Assembly (NCBI GenBank): GCA_002734065.2
Contig: NVXU02000002.1
Location: 62,001 to 126,000 of the forward strand
From: Fluviicola sp.
Lineage (GTDB): Bacteria > Bacteroidota > Bacteroidia > Flavobacteriales_D > Crocinitomicaceae
Direction: 5' to 3'
DNA: 64,000 nucleotides
Part shown: positions 35,202 through 44,432 of the stretch, piece by piece
Numbering within the stretch: position 1 is the first letter of the stretch
Layout of the letters: every line of letters begins with the position of its first letter
The notes under the pieces: generated by a model
Databases searched by the model: none
Seen by the model: the letters and a program-made list of their open reading frames with translations, nothing else
What the model was told of the DNA's origin: nothing
Translations under genes and position numbers: made by a program

Positions 35202-35767
35202 ATTACCATTCGTTGATTCTGGTTTTCTAATCTTTCTAATTTTTCTCTTAACATTTTTCGAGCCGTTGAAAGATGCCATTTCGAGGTTCCCTCGGACATT
35301 TCAAGTTGCTCTGCAATTTCTTTGTGCGAATATCCGTCGATGACAAACAGGTTAAAAACACGACCTGTCATTTCTGGCAACTCTTTTATTAACTCCATGA
35401 TGTTTTCCAACCCCATGTTACTCTCCGCCTCATTTTCTGTTCCCGTTGAATAATAATCCAATTCAGCATCACTGTCGCTTTTGTAAATTCTTTCGTTGTA
35501 TTTTTTATTCTTTCTGTATTCGTCTATGAGAGAATTAACCATTATACGTCTTGACCAAGCATTGAAATTCGCGTTTTCGTCCAATTTTGCCAATCCGTTT
35601 AATATTTTGATAAAACCAACATTGTAAGCTGCACGCGCATCTTCTTCGTTCTTATTGTAACGAAAACATACGGGCATAAGTGTCCTGAAACCATACTCAT
35701 ATAGGAGATTGATTGCCTTGCGGTCATCACTGATGCATGACTTTATTATTTCAGGTGTGATGTCCAT
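35198..35767 (-). CDS. ECF RNA polymerase sigma factor
   Basis: A 189-residue sigma-70 family factor with region 2 ('FRYNKNEEDARAAYNVGFIK', 'NFNAWSRRIMVNSLIDEYRK') and region 4 ('MTGRVFNLFVIDGYSHKEIA', 'LEMSEGTSKWHLSTARKMLR'). The ATG at 35765-35767 is chosen over the TTG at 35794. It starts a four-gene operon: sigma factor, membrane-spanning protein, lipoprotein, type IX cargo. The likely task is envelope-related gene control. Target promoters were not identified. Confidence 0.9.
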   Translation of the reverse strand: MDITPEIIKSCISDDRKAINLLYEYGFRTLMPVCFRYNKNEEDARAAYNVGFIKILNGLAKLDENANFNAWSRRIMVNSLIDEYRKNKKYNERIYKSDSDAELDYYSTGTENEAESNMGLENIMELIKELPEMTGRVFNLFVIDGYSHKEIAEQLEMSEGTSKWHLSTARKMLREKLERLENQNQRMVI

Positions 35768-35930
35768 TGATTTTTTTAATGGCCTTACTTTCAATATTTT
35801 AACGTAATTTACACTTTTTTATCGATTTATCTCACTTTTTCTACCACTTCTTGACTTTATCTTTTAAAGCTCTCAAACTAAAAACGAAGCGAAACAAAGA
35901 AAGGTTGGGGAGAAAAGTAAAATAATTATT

Positions 35931-36395
35931 ATGAAACTTTATCTTATACGACACGCAAAGGCCGTTTCTTCTTCTGGAGAACTCGATGTTGACCGAATTC
36001 TTGCCTCAAAAGGACTGGAACAATCCGAAGCGTTATCCGTTTATTTATGCGGTAAACTGGAGAACACAACCGTTTGGTGTAGCGAGGCAAACAGAACAAG
36101 AGAAACCTTTAAAATCATTGCGGAGAACTCTCATTTCACTGATGTTTTATATCGATTGGACTTTTATTTATGTGACAAAGAAACAATGCTTGAGCAGCTT
36201 TGGAAGAATTCTAACGAAAAGGACGTCTTGATTGTCGGTCACAACTTTGGCATTTCTGATTTGCTCAATTATTTTACCGATGAATCGATTTCAATGCGTA
36301 CAGGAGAATATTTTTGCATTGATTTTGGAGAATTGTCTTTGAAAGAAAGTTCGAAAAGTACAGGGAGGATTGTGGATGGGTTTAGAATGGAGTAA
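35931..36395 (+). CDS. sixA: SixA-type histidine phosphatase
   Basis: A 154-residue member of the histidine phosphatase superfamily. The phosphate-binding 'YLIRHAK' is at residues 4-10, with a second Arg in 'SEANRTRET' and the second His in 'VLIVGHNFGISDL'. SixA proteins remove phosphate from phosphohistidine, for example on the PTS protein NPr or hybrid kinases. Single gene, followed by the convergent rhomboid gene. Confidence 0.88.
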   Translation: MKLYLIRHAKAVSSSGELDVDRILASKGLEQSEALSVYLCGKLENTTVWCSEANRTRETFKIIAENSHFTDVLYRLDFYLCDKETMLEQLWKNSNEKDVLIVGHNFGISDLLNYFTDESISMRTGEYFCIDFGELSLKESSKSTGRIVDGFRME

Positions 36396-36433
36396 AGAGT
36401 TTGGAGCAAGAGTGTAGAGTAGAGAGTAGAGAG

Positions 36434-37273
36434 CTATTCCTCTTTTTTTTCAGAACCTTTCGGTTTTTCTTTGTAATCATAAACTATCCGAATACCTTTT
36501 TCTTGCCCAACACTCTGCACTCTTGCTCTATGCTCTTCATTTCTTGCTCTAAATTCTTGCTCCGCTCTTCTTACTCTCTCAATTTCTGCAAGTCGCTCCG
36601 TTTCAATCCTCACTTTCTCATTGTATTCACCTTCAAGGTCTGGAGGTTCAATTCCCAACTCTTTTTCAATTTCATACAAGAATTTTGGTGCTTGCGGTCC
36701 TTTCTTTCTATAAATCAATGCAAGAATGACTCCCACAAGCATTCCTGCGAGGTGGCCTTCCCAAGAAACCTGCTCTTTGATAGGGAAAACACCCCAAATC
36801 ATTCCCCCATAAATAAAGGCAACGAACAATGAGATAGCTTGCAAAGGTTTGTATTTCCGGATAACCCCTGATGTAAACAAAAAAGCTGCCATGGCATAAA
36901 CCACTCCACTCATTCCGATATGGAAGGAGTTATTATTTGCAGCAAAAACCCAGACACCAATTCCCGTAAGCAACCAGGACAGCGCAAAAACTTTAAAGGC
37001 AATTTCTTTGTAATAAAAAATAATAGCCGCCAAAAGAATAAAGGTCGGAGGAGAATTATTAACGATGTGACCAATTTCATTCTTTGCATGAATCAATGGC
37101 ATTAATAGGATACCTTTCAAACTGCTGATTTCATAAGGCTTGATTCCAAACTTGTAAAAATCAATTTCTGGGAACAAATGATCTGCCCAAAAGACCAACC
37201 ACATAGTAAGCACCAATAGCGAAGGATATAAAATTGCCTCAAAGGCAGAACCAAATTGATTGTTTCTTGACAT
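36434..37273 (-). CDS. Rhomboid-family intramembrane serine protease
   Basis: A 279-residue membrane protein with six to seven helices in the first ~190 residues. The catalytic Ser is in 'HIGMSGVVYAM' (GxSG) and the catalytic His in 'SWEGHLAGMLVG'. The C-terminal ~90 residues are a charged, Arg/Glu-rich coiled segment ('RLAEIERVRRAEQEFRARNE') in the cytoplasm. Substrate unknown. Divergent from the DUF2480 gene. Confidence 0.88.
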   Translation of the reverse strand: MSRNNQFGSAFEAILYPSLLVLTMWLVFWADHLFPEIDFYKFGIKPYEISSLKGILLMPLIHAKNEIGHIVNNSPPTFILLAAIIFYYKEIAFKVFALSWLLTGIGVWVFAANNNSFHIGMSGVVYAMAAFLFTSGVIRKYKPLQAISLFVAFIYGGMIWGVFPIKEQVSWEGHLAGMLVGVILALIYRKKGPQAPKFLYEIEKELGIEPPDLEGEYNEKVRIETERLAEIERVRRAEQEFRARNEEHRARVQSVGQEKGIRIVYDYKEKPKGSEKKEE

Positions 37274-37367
37274 CGTTCTTTATTTGTCAAGGATTATGCC
37301 TAAATCTTTTTTCTGTCATCTTGTCATTAGGCATTGTGTTCTCCTAATAAATCTATATCTTTATCCT

Positions 37368-37877
37368 ATGACAGAAATTGTAAATCGTGTGAAAGAGAGT
37401 GGATTAATTTCCATAGACCTTGCTGATTACAAACCTAGAATCGAAATAACATCGATTGATTTTGCCGATTTATTATGGCAACGATTGGTTTTGAAAGAAA
37501 AAGATTTTAGAGCCTGGGCAAAAGATCACGATTGGTCGCAATATGCGTCTAAAGCTGTTTTTGTTCACTGCTCTGAAGATGCAATTATTCCAACGTGGGC
37601 ATTTATGCTAATTTGCTCCCAATTGCAATCGCACACCAATGATTATGTAGTTGGTTCAGAAAAGGACCTTGAAAAAGAACTCATCAGAAAGAATATTCTC
37701 AAAGACGACATTTCAAAATATATTGACGGTAGAATTATTATCAAAGGTTGCTCAGATATTGCTGCGCCAGAATTTGCAATGGTAGAGTTGGTTCGCTTTT
37801 TACAACCTGTTGCGAAGAGTATTATGTATGGAGAACCTTGCTCGACGGTGCCGGTGTTTAAGAGGATGCGCTCGTAA
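37368..37877 (+). CDS. DUF2480 family protein
   Basis: A 169-residue cytoplasmic protein found across Bacteroidota ('VNRVKESGLISIDLADYKP', 'AVFVHCSEDAIIPTWAFMLI', 'GCSDIAAPEFAMVELVRFL'). The two Cys and the His of the 'VHCSEDAIIP' and 'KGCSD' segments might bind a metal, but no activity is known. The ATG at 37368 is preferred; the upstream extension to 37260 overlaps the divergent rhomboid start and is not needed. Confidence 0.8.
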   Translation: MTEIVNRVKESGLISIDLADYKPRIEITSIDFADLLWQRLVLKEKDFRAWAKDHDWSQYASKAVFVHCSEDAIIPTWAFMLICSQLQSHTNDYVVGSEKDLEKELIRKNILKDDISKYIDGRIIIKGCSDIAAPEFAMVELVRFLQPVAKSIMYGEPCSTVPVFKRMRS

Positions 37878-38002
37878 ACTCGCTGTTCGAGTGTTCGATT
37901 CGCTAACGCTGTTCGAGCTTTCGACTGACGTGGTTTGGAGGTTGGAGTTGTTAAAAAAAACTGAAGTGATTCAATTCATCTTTATTTTTCACTTTACATC
38001 TT

Positions 38003-38620
38003 TCATTTTTCATTTATAACCTCAAACCCCAATCCTTTCTCTCGAATTACCTTCACTAACTCTGGTAGTAATTCTTTTAAACGATCTTTAACTTTTGGAT
38101 TGTCATGAAGAACGATAATATCTCCTCCTTTTATCTGTTTTTTTGCGTTTTGGAGAATTTGTTCTGAAGAAACTGCATCGTCAAAATCATAGGATAGCCA
38201 CGACCACATAATAATTTTGTATTTCTTGCGAATGGCTCTGGTGTAACTGACCCACATTCTGCCATAGGGCGGACGGAAAAGTGTAGAATCAATGTGTTTA
38301 CTTGCCTCTTCTATCGATTCTAAGTATTCTTTTTTAGAGGTTTTAAGTCCTTTCTCATGGCGCATGGTGTGGTTGCCAATTGCATGGCCACCCTGAACAA
38401 TTTCTCGCATTAATTCTGGATGCTTCTGTGCGTTCTCTCCCACGCAGAAAAAAGTAGCAGTAATTCTCTCCTTTTCCAAAAAAGCCAATAACCATTGCGT
38501 TAATTCTTCGGTAGGACCATCGTCAAAGGTTAAATAGACCACTTTTTTATTCGAAAAACCCCAAACCCTTCGGTAGAATATCAACCGATGCAAGAATGGG
38601 GTTTTAAAAAAACGAATCAT
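38003..38620 (-). CDS. Polysaccharide deacetylase (NodB homology domain)
   Basis: A 205-residue carbohydrate esterase family 4 protein. Metal-binding Asp pair in 'VYLTFDDGPTEE', His pair in 'AIGNHTMRHE', then 'FRPPYGRMW' and the C-terminal 'GDIIVLHD'. It probably deacetylates N-acetylglucosamine in peptidoglycan or a surface polysaccharide. The N-terminus has no clear signal peptide ('MIRFFKTPFLHRLIFYRRVW'), so it may be membrane-associated or intracellular. Three base pairs after the DUF2723 stop; same operon. Confidence 0.9.
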   Translation of the reverse strand: MIRFFKTPFLHRLIFYRRVWGFSNKKVVYLTFDDGPTEELTQWLLAFLEKERITATFFCVGENAQKHPELMREIVQGGHAIGNHTMRHEKGLKTSKKEYLESIEEASKHIDSTLFRPPYGRMWVSYTRAIRKKYKIIMWSWLSYDFDDAVSSEQILQNAKKQIKGGDIIVLHDNPKVKDRLKELLPELVKVIREKGLGFEVINEK

Positions 38621-38623
38621 TGA

Positions 38624-41600
38624 TTATTTTTCTATCGAATCTTTTATTGGAGCCATTTTCATTAATTCTTCCAAAGAAGGTGCTCCTCCAATCGGATTTG
38701 CATCCTTGTTTCCATCAACCAATCCAAAACTTGCAGCCATTGCTTCTGAATAATCTTTCAATTGGAACAAACGATTGGCATATTTTCCAGCACTTGAACC
38801 TCGACGAGTACTTTCCCCGTTATTGTTTGCCAATTCTTCTAATCGATCAAACATTGAGGGGAACATCGTAGAATAAATGTAAGCTATTTTCTCTTTGGTT
38901 CTCTTTGCCAACGCTCCGTTTGGTTCACCCAACTCTTCATCATTAGCAGCTGAAGTTAACTTGAAATAAGAACTCAATGCCGCATACAAATGCTTCGTGC
39001 TGAGTGGATTTGCAGTAATTGCCACATTGCCTTTTTCATAATAAGCTAGAATAGACTCTAACTGAGTGGCAACAAGTTCTCCCAATTCTTCCGCTTTTTT
39101 CTTATCGCCTAAGGCATATAAAACACGAACATAATCATGCATGATTCCATCTGTAAATGCCGAGAGTGACTTACCATTAATGGTATAATTATCTCGCGGG
39201 GATGGACTTGGTTCTCCGTAATCCAAAACAATATTCGGAGGCATTATATCTAACGATCGGTGTAATAAATTCTTCGCTTTTTCAAAATAAGTGTTGATTT
39301 CTTTCTCCGAAACCTCTTCTGGAAGTCCAACGATACTTGAAGCAGCATCCGCGTACATTTCTCTTTGCTTGTTACCTTCTTGCGCTCTCATTCCTCTTAC
39401 TAAATAATCTTCTGCCAAAGAAAGGAAGTGCAACCTGTACTGACTTGTGTGTCTTCTTGCGTAATAATCCGTTAACACCGTTGGGTTGTTCATTTGTCCG
39501 TAGGTGTAATTCTCCATCAGATTTTTATACATTTTCTCAGAATTAAAACGAGCATTTGGATCTACCAAAGGACTCAACTCGAACACCATTCCGTTTTGCT
39601 TGATGTATCCTTTTCTATACAAAGCAAGAGAAACATCTGAACCTCCAGGTGATGAGAATCCAATGCTTCGTTCCCAGTCATTGTTTGCCAGAATATCCAG
39701 CATCATTACTTGTTCTCTTGTTAAATAACGCTTGGTGAATTCAAAACGTAATTCTTTGTTGCATTGGTCTTTCTGTCCTTTATTAATAACCTCAGAATTA
39801 ATAGCATTCTCAATATTCACTGGGAGAATAAACCCTGAACTTGGAAAAACACGCACCATTTGTCCTTGACCAAAGTCAATGAGGTTGTCATCATTGCGAG
39901 TAAATTCCATCGCATCAGCAAGGAAAGTGTAATTCCATGATTTCTCAAACTCCATTAACAAGTTTTGCAGAGCTTGCAAATTCTCATTAGACATGGTAAT
40001 CATTTTCCCTTGTGAAGCACTCAAAACATCTAAACCGGCTTTCATTTTATTGTAAATCTGCGTAGAAATATTCTTGTCAGATACAGGTGCAGCCATTATT
40101 GCTTTTATTTTATTGAGTCTTCCAATTACTCTAGAATCAGTTGTAGAAGCAGCGTTTAAAAGACTCGCTCCTTGTGCTGTCAAAACGTTTAGTGCTTGCA
40201 TTATTTGAACCGAGTTAGCTTTCGCTCTCATCTCAATAACGCTCTTAATGACCTCTGGTTTTGCTTTTAAATAGAACAATTCAAACAAATCGGAGAATAA
40301 AACCTGATCTGTCTTACCTGCGTACATTAAAATTTGATCTTCTGTAAACTTAATTGGTAGAGGATCCGACTCGTATGTTTTTAACTTCATTTGGTTGGTG
40401 TACCAATCCGTTTGCATCAAAGAAAGGTTGCAAACACGAACATCTGTTCTCTTGCCTTCAACTTCTTGCATGTACCATAGCGGGAAGGTGTCATTGTCGC
40501 CATTGGTAAACAAAATTCCATTAGGGCCATTTGATTTCAGGTAATTAAAAGCCAAATCATGAGCAGACGTTTTTAAACTTCTGTCGTGATCATCCCAACC
40601 TTGCACCCCCATAATAATTGGGATAAATAAGCCAAGAATAACGGCAACGATTGCTCCTTGCTTCTCTTGACCGAGAAATTTTTTGATTCCTGTCATCAGA
40701 CCTAATGCTCCGATTCCTATTGCACACATAATCAACCATGCAATTGTAGTTGGCATAGAAACTTCACTGCCAATATCCATAATTAGTGCTAGGAACAAAC
40801 CTGCACCGGCAAAAATCGCAATTTTCTTGTATTCGCTTTGCGCAAAAGACTTAAAAGCTTCGTAGAGTGCATATACCCCTATGCCAATCCACATGGCGAA
40901 GAAGTAAAACGACCCTGCGTAGGCATAATCACGTTCTCTTGGCTCAAAAGGTTTTGGATTGAGGTAGATAATAATTGCCAATCCTGTCAGTAAGAACACG
41001 ACTGTTATCACAAAGGCATCTTTTGGTGCTTTGTAAAAGTGAAAAACGAGACCAATAATTCCGAGAATCAATGGCAGCAAATAAAAGCGATTGTTAGAAG
41101 GGTTTTCACTAGTAAAATAGGGTTCAATACCATCTTGTGTCCCTAATCGAGCATTGTCAACGGCAGAAAAACCAGTGATCCAATTTCCACGAAGCGCACC
41201 TCCACCAGTATTCTGAATATCATTCTGACGTCCAGAAAAATTCCACATAAAATAACGCCAATACATCCAGTTGACTTGGTATTTTGTAAAGAAAGTCATG
41301 TTTTCACCAAATGTTGGAAGACGATTACCATCTTTTCCTTTTTCGGTGAGTGTACCATCGTTTGCATCGTATCCTGACCAAGCCTTATAGCCCTCAATTC
41401 TTCGTGCGTCATTACTCATGAACATTCTTGGAAAGATGGTCGTTTGCGCATAAGTAGCAATAGCATTCTTTCTGGTACTTGCGTTAGACTCAAAATAATC
41501 TTCAGAAACTTCTGCCCCCGAGATTGTTTTGGCATACTCATTGGCTCTTGCTTCATCTTCAAAAGCTTTGATAACTGCGTCATTCTTTGTGACCACAAAA

Positions 41601-42730
41601 CGACGAAGATAGAAAGGAGACAGGTCTTCCCATTCGTCTCTTGGGTTCTCTTGTGAATTCCAATAATTGCCCACTAAAATAGGTGCAGAACCGTATTGTT
41701 CTCGCTTTAAGTATGATTGAAGTGTTACTAAATTCTCTGGATTATTTTCATCCAAAGGTGTGTTGGCGTTAGACCGAATTACGATAACTGCGAAAGAGCC
41801 ATAACCTATTAATAGCAATAATAGTCCCATTGTTGCAGAATATAGGATACGATAACTTTTCTTTCTTGCATATCGGATGAGGAAGAATGCCCCTGCGATT
41901 AATAGCAAAAAGAAAAAGATTGTTCCTGAGAAAAAGGGCATTCCTAAAGACTTCACAAAACTCACTTCGAACATGGATGCGATAGAAATAGTACCGGAAA
42001 TCACTCCGACCTGAATAAAACCGAGCACGATTAGGGATAGAATACCAACGCCTAAAAATTTACCAACACTCACTGTTTTATCGTATCTGAAATAGATAAC
42101 ATACGCAATCGCAGGAACAACTAAAATACCCAAAAGATGGACTCCAATTGCCAATCCTAACAAGAACATGATCAAAAGCAACCATCTATCAGGAGAATAC
42201 CCTTGCGGAATTAATCCACCTTTGATTTCCATCATTTCTTCATCCCACTTCATGATTGCCCAAAAAATGGCTGCCGTAAAGAGCGAAGACATAGCATAAA
42301 CCTCTCCTTCTACTGCTGAGAACCAGAATGATTCTGAAAAAGTGTAAGCTAGAGAACCTATAAACGCACTGCCAAAAATGGCAATTTTATCTCCCATCGA
42401 GAGTTCTGTTTTTCCTTTGAGCGCAATTTTTTTCACAAACATTGTCAATGTCCAGAACATGAATAGAATTGTTGTAGAACTGCACAATGCTGATAAACGA
42501 TTTATCCAAACGGCTACATTCTCTGGATCAGCAAAGAAAGAAAACAATCTTCCCAAAATCATAAATAAGGGTGCTCCAGGAGGATGGCCTACTTCTAATT
42601 TGTATGCAGCAGTTATGTACTCACCGCAATCCCACAAACTCACTGTGTCTTCAATAGTAATAAAAAATACAATTGTTGCTATCAAAAACACGAACCAACC
42701 TAGGTACTGGTTTATTTTTCTATAATTCAT
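38624..42730 (-). CDS. DUF2723 GT-C type membrane protein, 1368 aa
   Basis: A very large membrane protein. Residues 1-320 hold the DUF2723 domain, related to GT-C glycosyltransferases such as protein O-mannosyltransferases: 'SLWDCGEYITAAYKLEVGHP' carries the acidic residues expected in the first loop. Several more helices occupy about residues 330-720, and the last ~600 residues are soluble and helical ('NGDNDTFPLWYMQEVEGKR'). The fold suggests transfer of a sugar from a lipid carrier to exported proteins, but substrate and donor are not shown here. The ATG at 42728-42730 replaces an upstream TTG. Confidence 0.85.
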   Translation of the reverse strand: MNYRKINQYLGWFVFLIATIVFFITIEDTVSLWDCGEYITAAYKLEVGHPPGAPLFMILGRLFSFFADPENVAVWINRLSALCSSTTILFMFWTLTMFVKKIALKGKTELSMGDKIAIFGSAFIGSLAYTFSESFWFSAVEGEVYAMSSLFTAAIFWAIMKWDEEMMEIKGGLIPQGYSPDRWLLLIMFLLGLAIGVHLLGILVVPAIAYVIYFRYDKTVSVGKFLGVGILSLIVLGFIQVGVISGTISIASMFEVSFVKSLGMPFFSGTIFFFLLLIAGAFFLIRYARKKSYRILYSATMGLLLLLIGYGSFAVIVIRSNANTPLDENNPENLVTLQSYLKREQYGSAPILVGNYWNSQENPRDEWEDLSPFYLRRFVVTKNDAVIKAFEDEARANEYAKTISGAEVSEDYFESNASTRKNAIATYAQTTIFPRMFMSNDARRIEGYKAWSGYDANDGTLTEKGKDGNRLPTFGENMTFFTKYQVNWMYWRYFMWNFSGRQNDIQNTGGGALRGNWITGFSAVDNARLGTQDGIEPYFTSENPSNNRFYLLPLILGIIGLVFHFYKAPKDAFVITVVFLLTGLAIIIYLNPKPFEPRERDYAYAGSFYFFAMWIGIGVYALYEAFKSFAQSEYKKIAIFAGAGLFLALIMDIGSEVSMPTTIAWLIMCAIGIGALGLMTGIKKFLGQEKQGAIVAVILGLFIPIIMGVQGWDDHDRSLKTSAHDLAFNYLKSNGPNGILFTNGDNDTFPLWYMQEVEGKRTDVRVCNLSLMQTDWYTNQMKLKTYESDPLPIKFTEDQILMYAGKTDQVLFSDLFELFYLKAKPEVIKSVIEMRAKANSVQIMQALNVLTAQGASLLNAASTTDSRVIGRLNKIKAIMAAPVSDKNISTQIYNKMKAGLDVLSASQGKMITMSNENLQALQNLLMEFEKSWNYTFLADAMEFTRNDDNLIDFGQGQMVRVFPSSGFILPVNIENAINSEVINKGQKDQCNKELRFEFTKRYLTREQVMMLDILANNDWERSIGFSSPGGSDVSLALYRKGYIKQNGMVFELSPLVDPNARFNSEKMYKNLMENYTYGQMNNPTVLTDYYARRHTSQYRLHFLSLAEDYLVRGMRAQEGNKQREMYADAASSIVGLPEEVSEKEINTYFEKAKNLLHRSLDIMPPNIVLDYGEPSPSPRDNYTINGKSLSAFTDGIMHDYVRVLYALGDKKKAEELGELVATQLESILAYYEKGNVAITANPLSTKHLYAALSSYFKLTSAANDEELGEPNGALAKRTKEKIAYIYSTMFPSMFDRLEELANNNGESTRRGSSAGKYANRLFQLKDYSEAMAASFGLVDGNKDANPIGGAPSLEELMKMAPIKDSIEK

Positions 42731-42895
42731 CTTATTCAATTTCGTTTTAATGCTTTAGGATTAAGGTCCTGTTAATTAAGCAATGCGAAAATAACAATAT
42801 CTTCCTAGCTTAGGATGATTCAAAAGTGAATTTTTGCTAAAATCTATATAAGAAAGGTTAAAACTTGAAAAAAGTGTGTTTTTTTCATTCTCAAC

Positions 42896-42927
42896 TTGCA
42901 TAGAAATAAAATTTGTTAGTATCTTTG
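42896..42927 (+). promoter_or_regulatory. Promoter of tRNA-Gln (TTG - 21 bp - TATCTTTG)
   Basis: TTG at 42896-42898 and TATCTTTG at 42920-42927 give a near-ideal Bacteroidota promoter, 33 bp before the tRNA. Confidence 0.6.
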
Positions 42928-42960
42928 CCCTCGCAATTGTAGAATTGCGAATTGAAATTT

Positions 42961-43033
42961 TGTCCCATGGTGTAACTGGCAACACGTCTGTTTTTGGTAT
43001 AGAAGAGTCTAGGTTCGAGCCCTAGTGGGACAA
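42961..43033 (+). tRNA. tRNA-Gln (anticodon UUG)
   Basis: A 73-nt tRNA. Acceptor arms TGTCCCA (42961-42967) and TGGGACA (43026-43032) pair fully, with discriminator A at 43033. The anticodon stem TCTGT/ATAGA closes the loop TTTTGGT with anticodon TTG. The T arm 'CTAGGTTCGAGCCCTAG' is intact. CCA is not encoded. A tyrosine recombinase gene begins 208 bp downstream, so the 3' half is the probable attachment site of the island. Confidence 0.96.
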
Positions 43034-43036
43034 CGG

Positions 43037-43067
43037 AAGCCGCCTTTTACGAAAGGCGGCTTTTTTT
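43037..43067 (+). terminator. Intrinsic terminator of tRNA-Gln
   Basis: AAGCCGCCTTT (43037-43047) pairs with AAAGGCGGCTT (43052-43062) around TACG, followed by a T run. Confidence 0.92.
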
Positions 43068-43201
43068 ATCTTTAGATATCAAACTCCATCAAAACTCTTT
43101 ATTTACAACAGTTCTAGCAAGTTTTTAAAGCTGTTTTTCTTTTAATTTTTATCAATTCTTATCATTTTTTATCAGCAACTATCAACTATTTTGATACCAT
43201 C

Positions 43202-43228
43202 TCGCTACCGAGTTTCTTGCGGTAGCGA
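43202..43228. repeat. Inverted repeat TCGCTACCG / CGGTAGCGA upstream of the integrase
   Basis: Nine-base arms (43202-43210 and 43220-43228) around a nine-base spacer, 13 bp before the integrase ATG. It could be an operator or an arm-type recombinase site; nothing in the sequence decides between them. Confidence 0.45.
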
Positions 43229-43241
43229 AAAACATAAAAAG

Positions 43242-44417
43242 ATGATAAAATTTAGAATTCTCTACAACCGAAAAAATAAGCTTAAACTTGATGGTACTGC
43301 ATTAGTTCAATTTGAAATTTACACTTCAATTTCACGGAAGTATATTTCAACTGGTATCAACGTTCAACCGAAATGCTGGGATGACAAAAACAAAAAGGTT
43401 TTACATACTCATTCAAGAGCTGATGAGTTCAACATGATAATTCATGACACTATTCAAAAATTAGAATCTATTCTTCGAAAAGCAAAACTGATGAACAAGG
43501 CTTATAGTGTTCAAGAAGTTGTTGAATTAATGAAACATAAAGAGTCTAATTTACTTTCTGATTTCATGACAAAGGAAATTAAAAAAGATCAACGAATAAA
43601 AGACAAAACAAAGATGGCTCTTCTCAACACTAGAAATAAACTTGTAGAGTTTAATAGTTGCACAAAAATACAAGATGTTAACTACAGGTTCTTAGTTGAC
43701 TTTGATAATCATCTAAGGGGACTTGGGTATTCTATTAATACGATAGGCAAATTGCACAAGAACTTGAAACGTTTCCTCAACTTAGCCATTAAATACAACT
43801 TACTCTCACAAGATGATTACCCATACAGAAATTTTAAAGTCGAAAGAGAGACTACCAAAAGAGAAGCATTGACGATGAGCGAAGTCTCTCGAATAGAAAA
43901 ATTGACTTTTGAGAAAAACTCCGTTAACGAGATAGTAAAAGACATGTTTCTATTTGCATGTTATACAGGACTTAGAATTTCTGACGTAATTCGCTTGAAA
44001 ACTGTCTATTGTAAGATGACAACTTCTGGGTGGAGGTTAGAGTTTAAAACTTTCAAGGCAGGAAAGATGGCTTACTTGCCATTAAATGCATTATTTAAAG
44101 AGAGTCATGATACCAGTAAGCCTGAACGTATTCTAAATCGATATCATCAAATTCAAAATGAATTTGTGTTTCCAAAACTGACAGAACCAAAAATAAACCG
44201 TCAATTAAAAGCAATCGCATCGCAAGCTGAAATAGAAAAACTAGTTACCTTTCATTTAGGTAGACATACCTTTGGAACAATTCTAGCAACAAAAATCCCG
44301 TTGGCTACACTACAATCATTGATGCAGCACTCAGACATTAAAACTACAATGATTTACGTAAACATGAGTAATGACATAATTGATGACTCCCTTGGTAAAG
44401 TGGATTGGAAAAATTAA
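43242..44417 (+). CDS. Tyrosine recombinase (island integrase)
   Basis: A 391-residue site-specific recombinase of the Bacteroidota conjugative-transposon/phage type: N-terminal arm-binding domain (residues ~1-90; 'YTSISRKYISTGINVQPKCW'), SAM-like core-binding domain (~105-200) and catalytic domain (~215-390). The catalytic residues are all present: Arg in 'CYTGLRISDVIRL', His and Arg in 'FHLGRHTFGTI', His in 'LMQHSDIKT' and the nucleophilic Tyr in 'TTMIYVNMS'. The ATG at 43242 replaces a TTG at 43191. Its place just after tRNA-Gln marks the left end of the mobile element carrying the Tc toxin genes. Confidence 0.93.
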   Translation: MIKFRILYNRKNKLKLDGTALVQFEIYTSISRKYISTGINVQPKCWDDKNKKVLHTHSRADEFNMIIHDTIQKLESILRKAKLMNKAYSVQEVVELMKHKESNLLSDFMTKEIKKDQRIKDKTKMALLNTRNKLVEFNSCTKIQDVNYRFLVDFDNHLRGLGYSINTIGKLHKNLKRFLNLAIKYNLLSQDDYPYRNFKVERETTKREALTMSEVSRIEKLTFEKNSVNEIVKDMFLFACYTGLRISDVIRLKTVYCKMTTSGWRLEFKTFKAGKMAYLPLNALFKESHDTSKPERILNRYHQIQNEFVFPKLTEPKINRQLKAIASQAEIEKLVTFHLGRHTFGTILATKIPLATLQSLMQHSDIKTTMIYVNMSNDIIDDSLGKVDWKN

Positions 44418-44432
44418 ATTTGGCGATTAGAA

